Assembly (NCBI RefSeq): GCF_009674485.1
Contig: NZ_WKJJ01000039.1
Location: 1-38,487, forward strand
Direction of reading: 5' to 3'
Length of the DNA stretch: 38,487 nucleotides
From: Pseudoduganella rivuli
Lineage (GTDB): Bacteria; Pseudomonadota; Gammaproteobacteria; Burkholderiales; Burkholderiaceae_D
Shown here one piece after another: positions 1 to 7,534 of the stretch. The notes under the pieces are model-generated. The model saw only the letters and a program-made list of their open reading frames with translations. It did not search any database and was not told where the DNA came from. Every line of letters starts with the position of its first letter. The first letter of the stretch is position 1. Position numbers and translations under genes: made by a program.

Positions 1-113
1 ACTCACCCGTTCGCCACTCGCCGCCAGGCCGAAGCCCGCGCTGCCGTTCGACTTGCATGTGTAAAGCATGCCGCCAGCGTTCAATCTGAGCCAGGATCAA
101 ACTCTTCAGTTCA
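1..113 (-). rRNA. rrs: 16S rRNA, 5' end only (partial)
   Basis: The reverse complement contains the universal bacterial 16S start (AGAGTTTGATCCTGGCTCAG, then ATTGAACGCTGGCGGC and GCAAGTCGAACGG). Only the first roughly 113 bases lie in the window; the gene runs off the left edge. The mature 5' end near base 113 is placed by analogy with E. coli (TTGAA just before GAGTTTGAT). The variable stretch after GCAAGTCGAACGGCAGC is typical of Oxalobacteraceae. Confidence 0.97.
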
Positions 114-433
114 ATCTCTGTTTTTCCGATATTGCTATCGGAGGTCACTCACTCAAAATACTGACGAATTCTCCGAAGAGAATTACGTTTAATTTTGTGC
201 GAGTGTTAAATAATAATTTGAGCATCAGCGATTTACATCGCCGGGCCGATCTCATCTAACACCCACACTTATCGACTGTTTATTTTTAAAGAAGGCTGCT
301 TACTTTCGTATTCGACGAAGCGTTTTGTTCGTCAGCAGCAGAGAAGCGAGATTATCTAGTGTTTCGTGATTCTCGTCAACCCCTTGCTTCGCTACGCTGT
401 TTCGTTGATCTGTCGCAGCGCTGCGGGGACAGA
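114..433 (-). other. rRNA operon leader region
   Basis: This stretch lies between the rrn promoter and the 16S start and is transcribed leftward. It is AT-richer than the neighbouring genes and contains several imperfect hairpins, for example around 128-145 (CGATATTGCTATCG). These fit precursor stems for RNase III processing. A boxA-like antitermination element lies near 281-294. No supported protein-coding gene is seen here. Confidence 0.7.
281..294 (-). promoter_or_regulatory. boxA-like rRNA antitermination element
   Basis: On the minus strand this reads CTTCTTTAAAAATA, resembling the boxA core (TGCTCTTTAACA) found in bacterial rrn leaders and bound by NusB/NusE. It sits about 170 bases upstream of the 16S start, the expected location. 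The match is imperfect. Confidence 0.45.
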
Positions 434-462
434 ACTATAGCAAGCCGCATTCCCATAGGCAA
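434..462 (-). promoter_or_regulatory. rrn operon sigma-70 promoter
   Basis: On the minus strand a -35 element TTGCCT (457-462) is followed after 17 bases by a -10 element TATAGT (434-439), then by a GC-rich discriminator region. Spacing and position, about 320 bases upstream of the 16S gene, fit an rRNA P1-type promoter. Confidence 0.65.
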
Positions 463-489
463 GCACTATTTCAGGTTCGTGTAAGGAGC

Positions 490-505
490 TGGCATCAGGA
501 TTGCT
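490..505 (+). promoter_or_regulatory. possible sigma-54 promoter of the AcoR-type regulator gene
   Basis: The sequence TGGCATCAGGATTGCT matches the -24/-12 consensus (TGGCAN6TTGCW) with correct GG to GC spacing. It lies 136 bases upstream of the regulator start codon. The activator-like site at 575-589 lies downstream of it, which is unusual for a sigma-54 promoter, so the call is moderate. Confidence 0.45.
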
Positions 506-574
506 ATTAAGTGCTTAGCGACCTCGGCCTCCAGCCCTGGCGCAACACTTGTACTGCGACAGTTGCTCCATCCT

Positions 575-589
575 GGTACAGGTGTCACA
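575..589 (+). promoter_or_regulatory. predicted activator/autoregulation site
   Basis: GGTACAGGTGTCACA differs at one base from GGAACAGGTGTCACA at 16110-16124 in front of the cytochrome c-550 gene. A second GGTACA follows at 594-599. The site lies between the putative promoter and the regulator start codon, so it could serve autoregulation. Confidence 0.5.
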
Positions 590-640
590 TTTTGGTACAG
601 CCGCACGCCGCGACAGACGGCCCATCAAGGAATCGGAGAC

Positions 641-2611
641 ATGTACACGCAACCCGCACGGACCGCCGCCCCCGATATGGGCGGCATCATCACCACCTCC
701 CATGAACGCTCGCTGGCCTATGGCCTGTGCCCGGACAGTTGCGCGGACTACGGTCCCATCGCGCGCAATGACTTGTCGCTGCTGATCGAGCAAAACCGCA
801 TGCTCCATGCACACGCGCTGCCCGCGATGGAAACGCTGTACCAGCAAATCATCAATACCCATAACATGGTGCTGCTGACGGATGCCCATGGGGTGATCCT
901 GCATTCGCTGGGCGACGCGGACTTCCTGGAAAAGGCCAACCGGGTCGCACTGCAACCCGGCGTGGCGTGGTCGGAAGAGAGTAAAGGCACCAATGCGATC
1001 GGCACCGCCATCGCGGAACGGGCCCCGGCGCTGGTGCACGCGGACCAGCACTATTTAAATGCCAACCACTTCCTGACCTGCTCCGCGGCCCCGATCACCG
1101 ATCACCTGGGCAACGTGGTCGGCGTACTGGATGTCTCCGGCGACCAGCGCAGCTACCACCAGCACACCATGGCGCTGGTGCGGATGTCGGCGCTGATGAT
1201 CGAAAACCAGTTGTTTTCCGCCACCTTCGAAGATGCGATCACGATCCACTTCCATACACGGCCCGAGTTCGTCGGCACCTTAATGGAAGGGATTGCATCG
1301 TTCACGCCGGGCGGCCGCTTCCTGTCCGCTAACCGCAATGGCTTGTTCCAGCTGGGCCTCACGTATTCGGCGCTGCAAACCCATACCTTCAGTTCACTGT
1401 TTGGTTTGCCCGTCTCCGCGCTGTTCGACCACTACCGCACGGCGGCGCCGGGATTGCTGGACATGTGCATGCACAACGGCGTCCGGGTGCACGGCCGCGC
1501 GCAACTGCGACTGGCCAGCAACCAGTTCCAGCACGTGCTGGCCCTCCCTCAGGAACAGGCCACCGCGCGTCCACAGGCGGCATCCAACCTGGCCGCCAAC
1601 GCGGCCCGCAAATTGTCCGGCCTGCGCTATCTGCGCACCGGCGACGCGCAACTGGAACTGGTGCTCGATAAAGTCACCCGCGTCCTGGGCAAGGACATCC
1701 CCATCATGATCATGGGCGAAACAGGCACCGGCAAGGAATTGCTGGCCCAGGCCATCCACAATGATTCGCCCCGCGCGGCGGGTCCTTTCGTGGCCGTCAA
1801 TTGCGCATCGATCCCGGAAACACTGATTGAATCGGAATTGTTCGGCTATGAAGACGGCGCCTTCACGGGCGCGCGCAAGAAAGGCGCGTCAGGCCGCATC
1901 CTGCAAGCCAATGGCGGCACCTTGTTCCTTGATGAAATCGGCGACATGCCATTCAGCTTGCAGGCGCGCCTGTTGCGCGTGCTGCAGGAACGCATGGTGA
2001 CGCCGCTCGGCAGCGGCAAATCCATTCCCGTCAATGTGGAAGTCATTTGCGCCACCAACCACAATCTGCGCGAACGCATCGCCCAGGGCTTGTTCCGCGA
2101 AGATTTGTATTACCGCCTGAACGGCCTGGTGGTGAAATTGCCGCCGCTGCGCGAACGCACGGACCTGGAAACGGTCGTCAAGAAAATCCTCGCCATCGAA
2201 TCCGACAACGGCCGTTACGAAGTGTCACAGGAAATCCTGGACCTGTTCCACCGCCATCGCTGGCCCGGCAATTTCCGTCAACTGACGAATTTGCTGCGCA
2301 CCGCCATCGTCATGGCCGGCGATGAACAGGAAATCTGCCTGCGCCATATGCCGGACGATTTCATGGACGATATCGCCGCCAATACGGCTGCGCTGCCGCC
2401 GCCAGCCGGCGCCATGGCTACCGGTGATGACGCTTCGGCCCCTGCGATTGCCTTTGACCGCACCACCACGTCCGGCGCCCGCCTCGATGAAATGGAATAC
2501 ACGGCGATCCAGAAAGCGCTGCAGGCACACGGCGGTAACATTTCGGCGGCAGCCCGTGCGCTGGGCGTATCGCGCAATACGATCTACCGCAAAATGCCGC
2601 ACCTGAAATAA
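641..2611 (+). CDS. AcoR-type sigma-54-dependent transcriptional activator
   Basis: Enhancer-binding protein of 656 residues that activates sigma-54 RNA polymerase. An N-terminal GAF-type sensor (about 65-195, with the AcoR-like KGTNAIGTA segment near 115-123) precedes the AAA+ domain. Walker A GETGTGKE is at 359-366, the sigma-54 contact loop GAFTGA at 406-411 and Walker B TLFLDE at 427-432. A Fis-type helix-turn-helix ends the protein (about 615-655). The start at 641 is preferred because GGAATCGGAGA precedes it; an in-frame ATG at 563 lacks a ribosome site and would read through the predicted operator. AcoR relatives control acetoin, alcohol and aldehyde catabolism. The many -24/-12 promoters in the adjacent alcohol oxidation genes make this their likely activator; the inducer is unknown. 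It converges with the ApbE gene with only four bases between stops. Confidence 0.9.
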   Translation: MYTQPARTAAPDMGGIITTSHERSLAYGLCPDSCADYGPIARNDLSLLIEQNRMLHAHALPAMETLYQQIINTHNMVLLTDAHGVILHSLGDADFLEKANRVALQPGVAWSEESKGTNAIGTAIAERAPALVHADQHYLNANHFLTCSAAPITDHLGNVVGVLDVSGDQRSYHQHTMALVRMSALMIENQLFSATFEDAITIHFHTRPEFVGTLMEGIASFTPGGRFLSANRNGLFQLGLTYSALQTHTFSSLFGLPVSALFDHYRTAAPGLLDMCMHNGVRVHGRAQLRLASNQFQHVLALPQEQATARPQAASNLAANAARKLSGLRYLRTGDAQLELVLDKVTRVLGKDIPIMIMGETGTGKELLAQAIHNDSPRAAGPFVAVNCASIPETLIESELFGYEDGAFTGARKKGASGRILQANGGTLFLDEIGDMPFSLQARLLRVLQERMVTPLGSGKSIPVNVEVICATNHNLRERIAQGLFREDLYYRLNGLVVKLPPLRERTDLETVVKKILAIESDNGRYEVSQEILDLFHRHRWPGNFRQLTNLLRTAIVMAGDEQEICLRHMPDDFMDDIAANTAALPPPAGAMATGDDASAPAIAFDRTTTSGARLDEMEYTAIQKALQAHGGNISAAARALGVSRNTIYRKMPHLK

Positions 2612-2615
2612 GTAG

Positions 2616-3569
2616 TCACAATCCTGTCACTCCAAACCCGGCGGAGCGGCGCACCTCGCCCCGTCGGTCCACCGTCAACACATCGATGCCGGGCAGCCGC
2701 GCCGCCAGTGCGTGCGCCTGTTTCGCGCCCATCACCATGAATGCCGTCGCCAGGCCATCGGCCAGCAACCCCAGCGGCGCCAACACGGTGACGCGCGCCA
2801 GCTCGTCCACCATGTCCCCGGACACGGGATGCACAATGCCACCCGCCCCCGGCGCCCCGCAGTCCGATGTCGCCATGCAACGGTCACGCAATGGCACCGC
2901 GCCCAGCGAAACGCCATGCACGTCCGGCAAGCGGGCCATCCATTGCAAGCCGCCGTCACCGCCGGCGGCCACACTGCCCGTATCGATCATCGCGTCATGG
3001 ATGCCGTGCCGGCGCAACGCCGACAACGCCATGTCCGCCGCATATCCCTGCGCCAGTCCATCCAGCGTCAACTCCATGCCCGCCAGCGGGAAACGCACCT
3101 GTTCCCGGTTGAATGCCAGGCGCCGCCAGCCCACCAGCCCGCGCGCGGCATCGATGGCATGCCGCTCGGGCAGCGCGCCCCACCGCATGGCCTCGGCATA
3201 GGTGCGCAACAGCGGTTGCACCGTCACGTCAAATGCGCCGCCAGTCAATTGCGACAACGCACACGCTTGCGACAGCATCGCCAGCAACCGCGGCTGCGGC
3301 TGGGCCAGCACGCCATCGCGGTTCAGCTGACAGGTCGCGCTGTCGCCACCGGCCAAGGTGGTCAACTGCTCGATACCGAGCGCCGCGCACAGCGCGGCGG
3401 CAATCGCCACTTGCGCACGCATCTCGTCGGCATGCAACACCGTGACGGACAGTTCCGAGCCAAAGACACGCGCACTACCGCGATGCAAGGTCCGCGGCGC
3501 CACCTTTTCCCGGCCTATGCCGGACAGTACGCCGATAGCGGCGGACAGGAATGCTTGCCGTTCCATCAT
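2616..3569 (-). CDS. apbE: FAD:protein FMN transferase (ApbE family)
   Basis: ApbE proteins transfer FMN from FAD to a Thr or Ser of a target protein, usually at or outside the inner membrane. The 317-residue product shows family segments: an early GSARVFGSELSVTV strand, GGAFDVTVQPL in the middle, LDGLAQGYAAD, and the C-terminal ADGLATAFMVMG that contributes metal and flavin binding. The start is the ATG at 3569, preceded by GGGAGGTG and overlapping the upstream stop as ATGA, so the two genes are probably translationally coupled. The N-terminus (QAFLSAAIGVLSGIG) is weakly hydrophobic and might be an export signal. It is last in an operon with a porin and a Cys-tailed membrane protein. No flavinylation motif of the S/T-G-A-T type was seen in the neighbours, so the substrate is unknown. 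Confidence 0.82.
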   Translation of the reverse strand: MMERQAFLSAAIGVLSGIGREKVAPRTLHRGSARVFGSELSVTVLHADEMRAQVAIAAALCAALGIEQLTTLAGGDSATCQLNRDGVLAQPQPRLLAMLSQACALSQLTGGAFDVTVQPLLRTYAEAMRWGALPERHAIDAARGLVGWRRLAFNREQVRFPLAGMELTLDGLAQGYAADMALSALRRHGIHDAMIDTGSVAAGGDGGLQWMARLPDVHGVSLGAVPLRDRCMATSDCGAPGAGGIVHPVSGDMVDELARVTVLAPLGLLADGLATAFMVMGAKQAHALAARLPGIDVLTVDRRGEVRRSAGFGVTGL

Positions 3570-4168
3570 CCACCTCCCAGCCTCGTCATCGTCAAGCCCC
3601 GTGCGCGTTTGCGGCCATGCTGATCTGCCGAAGCAGCCAGATCGGTTTCCGCGCATTGGGAACAATCCCCGCCGCAGTCCCCCGCGTCACGCTGCGCCGC
3701 AGACGGCAACACGCGCAGGCTGCGGTTCAAGTACAGCCATGCCATCAGCAAGACCAGCAAGCAGGCAAAGGCCGCGATGGCGCCCAGCCGCACGGCGTCA
3801 GCAGCGCTTTCCGTACGCTGTGCCATGGCCGCGCCAGCGGTGGCAGACATGCTGCCGGCAACCGCGGCGCCAGCCACCGACGCCGGTGCGGACGACGCGG
3901 CAATATCACGAGCGCTGGCCCATGCTTCCGGTGCGCGCCACAGGTTCCAGGCGCCGGCAGCCTCGCTGCGCGCCGCGGCGGCGGCCGCATTGACGGCAAT
4001 CCCAGCATTGGCCACGATCACCACCAGGGCCACGCCAGGCAGCCAGCCGCGCGACCAGTGCATCGGCCTGCGCACCCGCAGCAGCAACCCGGCAGCAACA
4101 GCAATCCCCAGCGCCAGCACAGTCCACTCCACCAACGACTCCACCAGCGATTCATGCAAGGCGATCAT
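3566..4168 (-). CDS. small membrane protein with Cys-rich tail, function unknown
   Basis: I do not recognise this family. The 200-residue product has about three hydrophobic segments: near the N-terminus (EWTVLALGIAVAAGLLL), in the first third (WLPGVALVVIVANAGIAV) and near the C-terminus (LGAIAAFACLLVLLMAWLYL). An Ala/Ser-rich linker lies between the second and third. After the last segment comes a Cys cluster, DCGGDCSQCAE (C-x3-C-x2-C), that could bind a metal or be redox active. The start at 4168 is preferred (AAGGAG eight bases upstream); ATG at 4174 is too close to that site. It lies 20 bases after the porin gene and overlaps apbE by ATGA, so the three form an operon. The ApbE link suggests membrane redox chemistry, but that is inference. 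Confidence 0.6.
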   Translation of the reverse strand: MIALHESLVESLVEWTVLALGIAVAAGLLLRVRRPMHWSRGWLPGVALVVIVANAGIAVNAAAAAARSEAAGAWNLWRAPEAWASARDIAASSAPASVAGAAVAGSMSATAGAAMAQRTESAADAVRLGAIAAFACLLVLLMAWLYLNRSLRVLPSAAQRDAGDCGGDCSQCAETDLAASADQHGRKRARGLTMTRLGGG

Positions 4169-4188
4169 GGCCATGTCTCCTTACACGA

Positions 4189-5349
4189 TCAGAAGAAGAT
4201 GATGCCGCCCAGCGAGGCGCCATTCATCTTCGCTTCGCCGCCGCTGAATGCCTTGGAACGCGACTGGCCCACTTCGCCCACCAGCGTGATCGCGCTGTTC
4301 AGCGAGTAGTAGGCGCCCAGGGTCAGATTGGCATTCTGCTTCAGGCCGCCCGTACCCACTGCGTTATCGCTGTTGCGGCTGACGCCATAGCCCAGGCCCA
4401 GCTTCATCTTGTCCGTCGCCTTGTACGTGCCCTGTACAAAGTAATTGCGGCCCCGGACGTCGCCCTGGTCCGCATCGGACAGGATGCCGATGGCTTTGCC
4501 GCCCTGCACATTGGCCAGCATGCCGAACGGACCATCGGCATACGATACGCCCAGCTCCAGTGCCGACATCGTCAAATCGCGGCTGCCGGCGGCCAGCGCT
4601 TCAAACTTTTGCGTCTTCGCGCCCAGCCACACCTTGGCGCCGCTGCCGCTCCAGCTCAATTGCGCCTGCACTTGTGGCGCCGTACCGGCACTGTATTTGG
4701 AAGCGGCGATCACCGGCGTATCCGCCACCGGGCTGACCAGCGCCACATCGATACCGATACCGGCGGACTTCGGCGCGCTGTAGGCAATCTGCCCGTAGTA
4801 ACCCATGTAGCTATAGCCCGCGCCGATATGGCCCAGGGTCACGCGGCCACGCTGCGTGGCCTGCACCGGCAAGCCAGCGCCCAGCAGCGTCATGTCGCCG
4901 AGGATGGCGTTGGAACCGAAGATGCCAAGATCGCGGCCCAGTTTCACCGTGCCCATGTCGTTGTTACCAAACGTGAAGTACGCCTGGCGCACGTCGACCG
5001 TGCTATTTTGCGCCACCGCACTGTCGGTGGCGGTGGCGCTGTAAATGGCCACCACGGCTTTCACGTCATAACCGCCCAGGTTCGAGCCTGCCGACGCCAC
5101 CAGTCCGTTCGGCAGCAAGCCATTGCCAACGGTGCTGCGGTCTTTCTTGCCACCGCAACCCAGGCCGCGGTCCGCCAGCGCCAGCCCGCCCACCGCAGTG
5201 CCAGTGCACGACACTTGCGTGTAATACGCGTTGACGATGCCGCCCACGCCCACGGTCCAATCACCGGCCTTGAAATCGACAGCGCTTGCATGCTGCGTGC
5301 TCAACGCTGCGGCTACGGCAATCACACTCCCCATGGCATTCTTGTTCAT
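4189..5349 (-). CDS. outer membrane porin (Gram-negative porin family)
   Basis: Predicted 386-residue outer membrane beta-barrel for diffusion of small solutes. The N-terminus is a signal peptide (MNKNAMGSVIAVAAALSTQ, likely cut after HASA). Alternating strands rich in Tyr, Gly and Ser follow, and the last residues are IIFF, ending in the Phe typical of barrel assembly signals. It resembles betaproteobacterial porins with a VKLGRD-type segment before the constriction loop. The start at 5349 has AGGAG just upstream; the longer reading frame to 5457 lacks a signal peptide at its front and crosses the predicted promoter. A sigma-54 promoter at 5403-5418 precedes it, so the porin is likely co-induced with the alcohol oxidation genes and may admit alcohols or acids. 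First gene of an operon with the membrane protein and apbE. Confidence 0.82.
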   Translation of the reverse strand: MNKNAMGSVIAVAAALSTQHASAVDFKAGDWTVGVGGIVNAYYTQVSCTGTAVGGLALADRGLGCGGKKDRSTVGNGLLPNGLVASAGSNLGGYDVKAVVAIYSATATDSAVAQNSTVDVRQAYFTFGNNDMGTVKLGRDLGIFGSNAILGDMTLLGAGLPVQATQRGRVTLGHIGAGYSYMGYYGQIAYSAPKSAGIGIDVALVSPVADTPVIAASKYSAGTAPQVQAQLSWSGSGAKVWLGAKTQKFEALAAGSRDLTMSALELGVSYADGPFGMLANVQGGKAIGILSDADQGDVRGRNYFVQGTYKATDKMKLGLGYGVSRNSDNAVGTGGLKQNANLTLGAYYSLNSAITLVGEVGQSRSKAFSGGEAKMNGASLGGIIFF

Positions 5350-5402
5350 TACGGTCTCCTGTATTTTTCGGTTGGACATCCAAAGCGATGCACTACCTAT
5401 AG

Positions 5403-5418
5403 GGCAAATTGCGTGCCC
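5403..5418 (-). promoter_or_regulatory. sigma-54 promoter of the porin-apbE operon
   Basis: The minus strand reads GGGCACGCAATTTGCC, matching the -24 (GGCACG) and -12 (TTGC) elements with correct spacing. It lies 53 bases upstream of the porin start codon. A GGAACAGCCGTGAC half-site lies further upstream at 5492-5508. Confidence 0.78.
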
Positions 5419-5491
5419 GATTGATACAGGGGGAAGCGCCGCGACGGCTTGCATCAACTGCGCCGCATTGGATCAATCGGCATGACCCGCA

Positions 5492-5508
5492 CCGTCACGG
5501 CTGTTCCA
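5492..5508 (-). promoter_or_regulatory. candidate activator half-site upstream of the porin promoter
   Basis: The minus strand reads TGGAACAGCCGTGACGG, sharing GGAACAG and GTGAC elements with the sites upstream of the cytochrome c-550 gene. It lies about 75-90 bases upstream of the -24 element, a normal enhancer distance. It sits just before and overlapping the last codons of the acetyl-CoA synthetase gene. Confidence 0.45.
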
Positions 5509-5513
5509 TTTCC

Positions 5514-7466
5514 TTACAATGCCTTGGCCAGTTGTTCGAGGATGGCCGGGTTCTCCAGCGTCGACACATCCTGCGTGACAGACTCGCCTTTCGCCAGCAC
5601 GCGCAACAGGCGGCGCATGATTTTTCCGGAGCGTGTCTTCGGCAAGTTGTCGCCAAAGCGGATTTCCTTCGGCTTGGCGATCGGCCCGATTTCCTTGGCG
5701 ACCCACGTGCGCAATTCCGCCGCCAGGGCCCTGGCCGCGTCACCTTCCGGGCGGGCCTGCTTCAGCACGACGAATGCGCAAATCGACTCGCCCGTGGTGG
5801 CGTCAGGCTTGCCTACCACGGCCGCTTCCGCCACCAGTGGATGCGCCACCAGCGCTGATTCGATTTCCATCGTGCCCATGCGGTGGCCTGAGACATTCAG
5901 CACGTCGTCGATGCGGCCCGTGATCGTGAAATAACCCGTATCCTTGTTGCGGATCGCACCGTCGCCGGCCAGGTAATAGCCGCCCAGCTCTTCCGGGAAG
6001 TAGCTGGCGCGGAAACGCGCCGCGTCGTTCCAGATGGTGCGGATCATCGATGGCCACGGACGCTTCACCACCAGGATGCCGCCCTGCCCGTTCGGCACGT
6101 CCTGCCCCGCCTCATCGACAATCGCCGCCATGATGCCCGGCAGCGGCAATGTGCACGATCCCGGCACCATCGGCGTGGCGCCCGGCAGCGGCGTGATCAT
6201 GTGGCCGCCCGTTTCCGTTTGCCAGAACGTGTCGATGATGGGGCAGCGCTCCTGGCCCACATTGCGGTAGTACCACAGCCACGCTTCCGGATTGATCGGT
6301 TCGCCGACAGAGCCCAGCAGGCGCAGCGACGACAAGTCGTAATTCTTCGGATGCACCTGCGCATCGGTTTCGCACGCCTTGATCAGCGAGCGGATGGCAG
6401 TCGGCGCCGTATAGAAAATACTGACCTTGTGCTTTTCGATGGTTTCCCAGAAGCGGCCCGCATCCGGCCACGTCGGCACGCCTTCGAAGATCACCTGCGT
6501 GGCGCCCGCCACGGTGGGGCCGTACGTGATGTAGCTGTGGCCCGTGACCCAGCCGATATCGGCCGTGCACCAGTACACATCGTCCGGCTTGATATCGAAC
6601 GTCCACTGCATGGTCAGCGCAGTCCACAGCAGGTAGCCGCCGGACGCATGCTGCACGCCCTTCGGTTTGCCGGTGGAGCCGGACGTATACAGGATGAACA
6701 GCGGATGTTCCGCTTCCACCCATTCCGGCTCGCAAACGTCGCTCTGCCCTTCCATCAAGTCGTGCAGCCAGATATCGCGCGGCGATACATGCGTCACGCC
6801 GCCGCCCGTGCGCTGGTACACGATCACGTTACGGACAGAGTCGCAGCCGCCCAGCGCCAGCGCTTCATCGACGATGGACTTCAGCGGCAGCCGCTTGCCC
6901 CCCCGCAGCTGTTCATCCGCCGTGATGACGGCCACAGCGCCCGCATCGACGATGCGCTCGTGCAGCGCCCGCGCGGAAAAGCCGCCAAACACCACCGAAT
7001 GCGTGGCGCCGATGCGTGCGCACGCCTGCATGGCCACCACCGCTTCAATCGACATCGACATGTACAGCACGACCCTGTCGCCCTTGCCGATGCCGAGCGA
7101 GCGCAAGCCGTTCGCCATCCTGCACACTTTCGCATGCAGTTCCTGGTACGTGACCCGCGTGACCGCGCCATCGTCCGCTTCGAAGATGATGGCAGTCTTG
7201 CCGCCATTGCCCTTTTCCAGATTGCGGTCCAGGCAGTTGTATGACACGTTCAATTTGCCGTCATCGAACCATTTGAAGAACGGCGCATTGCTTTCATCGA
7301 GCACGCGCGTGAATGGAACGTGCCACGACAGGTTTTCGCGCGCCAGCTTGCCCCAGTAACCTTCGTAATCGCGTTCGGCGAACGCGCACAGCGCTTCGTA
7401 GGAGGCCATGTCAGGGATTGCCGCATTGGCCGAGAAAGAGGATGGCGGCAGGAATGTGGTTTGCAT
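5514..7466 (-). CDS. acsA: acetyl-CoA synthetase (AMP-forming)
   Basis: Converts acetate, ATP and CoA to acetyl-CoA, AMP and diphosphate in the cytoplasm. The 650-residue length is normal for Acs. Seen motifs: the nucleotide loop ILYTSGSTGKPKGVQH, the core DTFWQTETGGH, the hinge region YYLAGDGA...ITGRIDDVLNVSGHR, and the C-terminal KTRSGKIMRR, whose Lys is the usual acetylation site. The start at 7466 (MQTTFLPPSS) gives the normal length; an upstream extension to 7844 runs into the dehydrogenase gene antisense-free but in a different frame and is not supported. Here Acs would activate acetate made by the alcohol and aldehyde dehydrogenases. A strong terminator ends only 12 bases before the start codon, so expression depends on readthrough or on a start site within it. 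Confidence 0.95.
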   Translation of the reverse strand: MQTTFLPPSSFSANAAIPDMASYEALCAFAERDYEGYWGKLARENLSWHVPFTRVLDESNAPFFKWFDDGKLNVSYNCLDRNLEKGNGGKTAIIFEADDGAVTRVTYQELHAKVCRMANGLRSLGIGKGDRVVLYMSMSIEAVVAMQACARIGATHSVVFGGFSARALHERIVDAGAVAVITADEQLRGGKRLPLKSIVDEALALGGCDSVRNVIVYQRTGGGVTHVSPRDIWLHDLMEGQSDVCEPEWVEAEHPLFILYTSGSTGKPKGVQHASGGYLLWTALTMQWTFDIKPDDVYWCTADIGWVTGHSYITYGPTVAGATQVIFEGVPTWPDAGRFWETIEKHKVSIFYTAPTAIRSLIKACETDAQVHPKNYDLSSLRLLGSVGEPINPEAWLWYYRNVGQERCPIIDTFWQTETGGHMITPLPGATPMVPGSCTLPLPGIMAAIVDEAGQDVPNGQGGILVVKRPWPSMIRTIWNDAARFRASYFPEELGGYYLAGDGAIRNKDTGYFTITGRIDDVLNVSGHRMGTMEIESALVAHPLVAEAAVVGKPDATTGESICAFVVLKQARPEGDAARALAAELRTWVAKEIGPIAKPKEIRFGDNLPKTRSGKIMRRLLRVLAKGESVTQDVSTLENPAILEQLAKAL

Positions 7467-7478
7467 GTGAGTTCTTTC

Positions 7479-7503
7479 AAAAAAAAGGCGGCCGAAGCCG
7501 CCC
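7479..7503 (-). terminator. rho-independent terminator between the alcohol dehydrogenase and acsA
   Basis: On the minus strand a stem GGCGGC, a TTCG loop and GCCGCC (7487-7502) are followed by eight T residues (7479-7486). This is a textbook intrinsic terminator. It follows the dehydrogenase stop by about 30 bases, and its T-run ends 12 bases before the acsA start codon. Confidence 0.85.
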
Positions 7504-7534
7504 AAAAGGATGCACAGAAGAAAAGGGGAAATCG

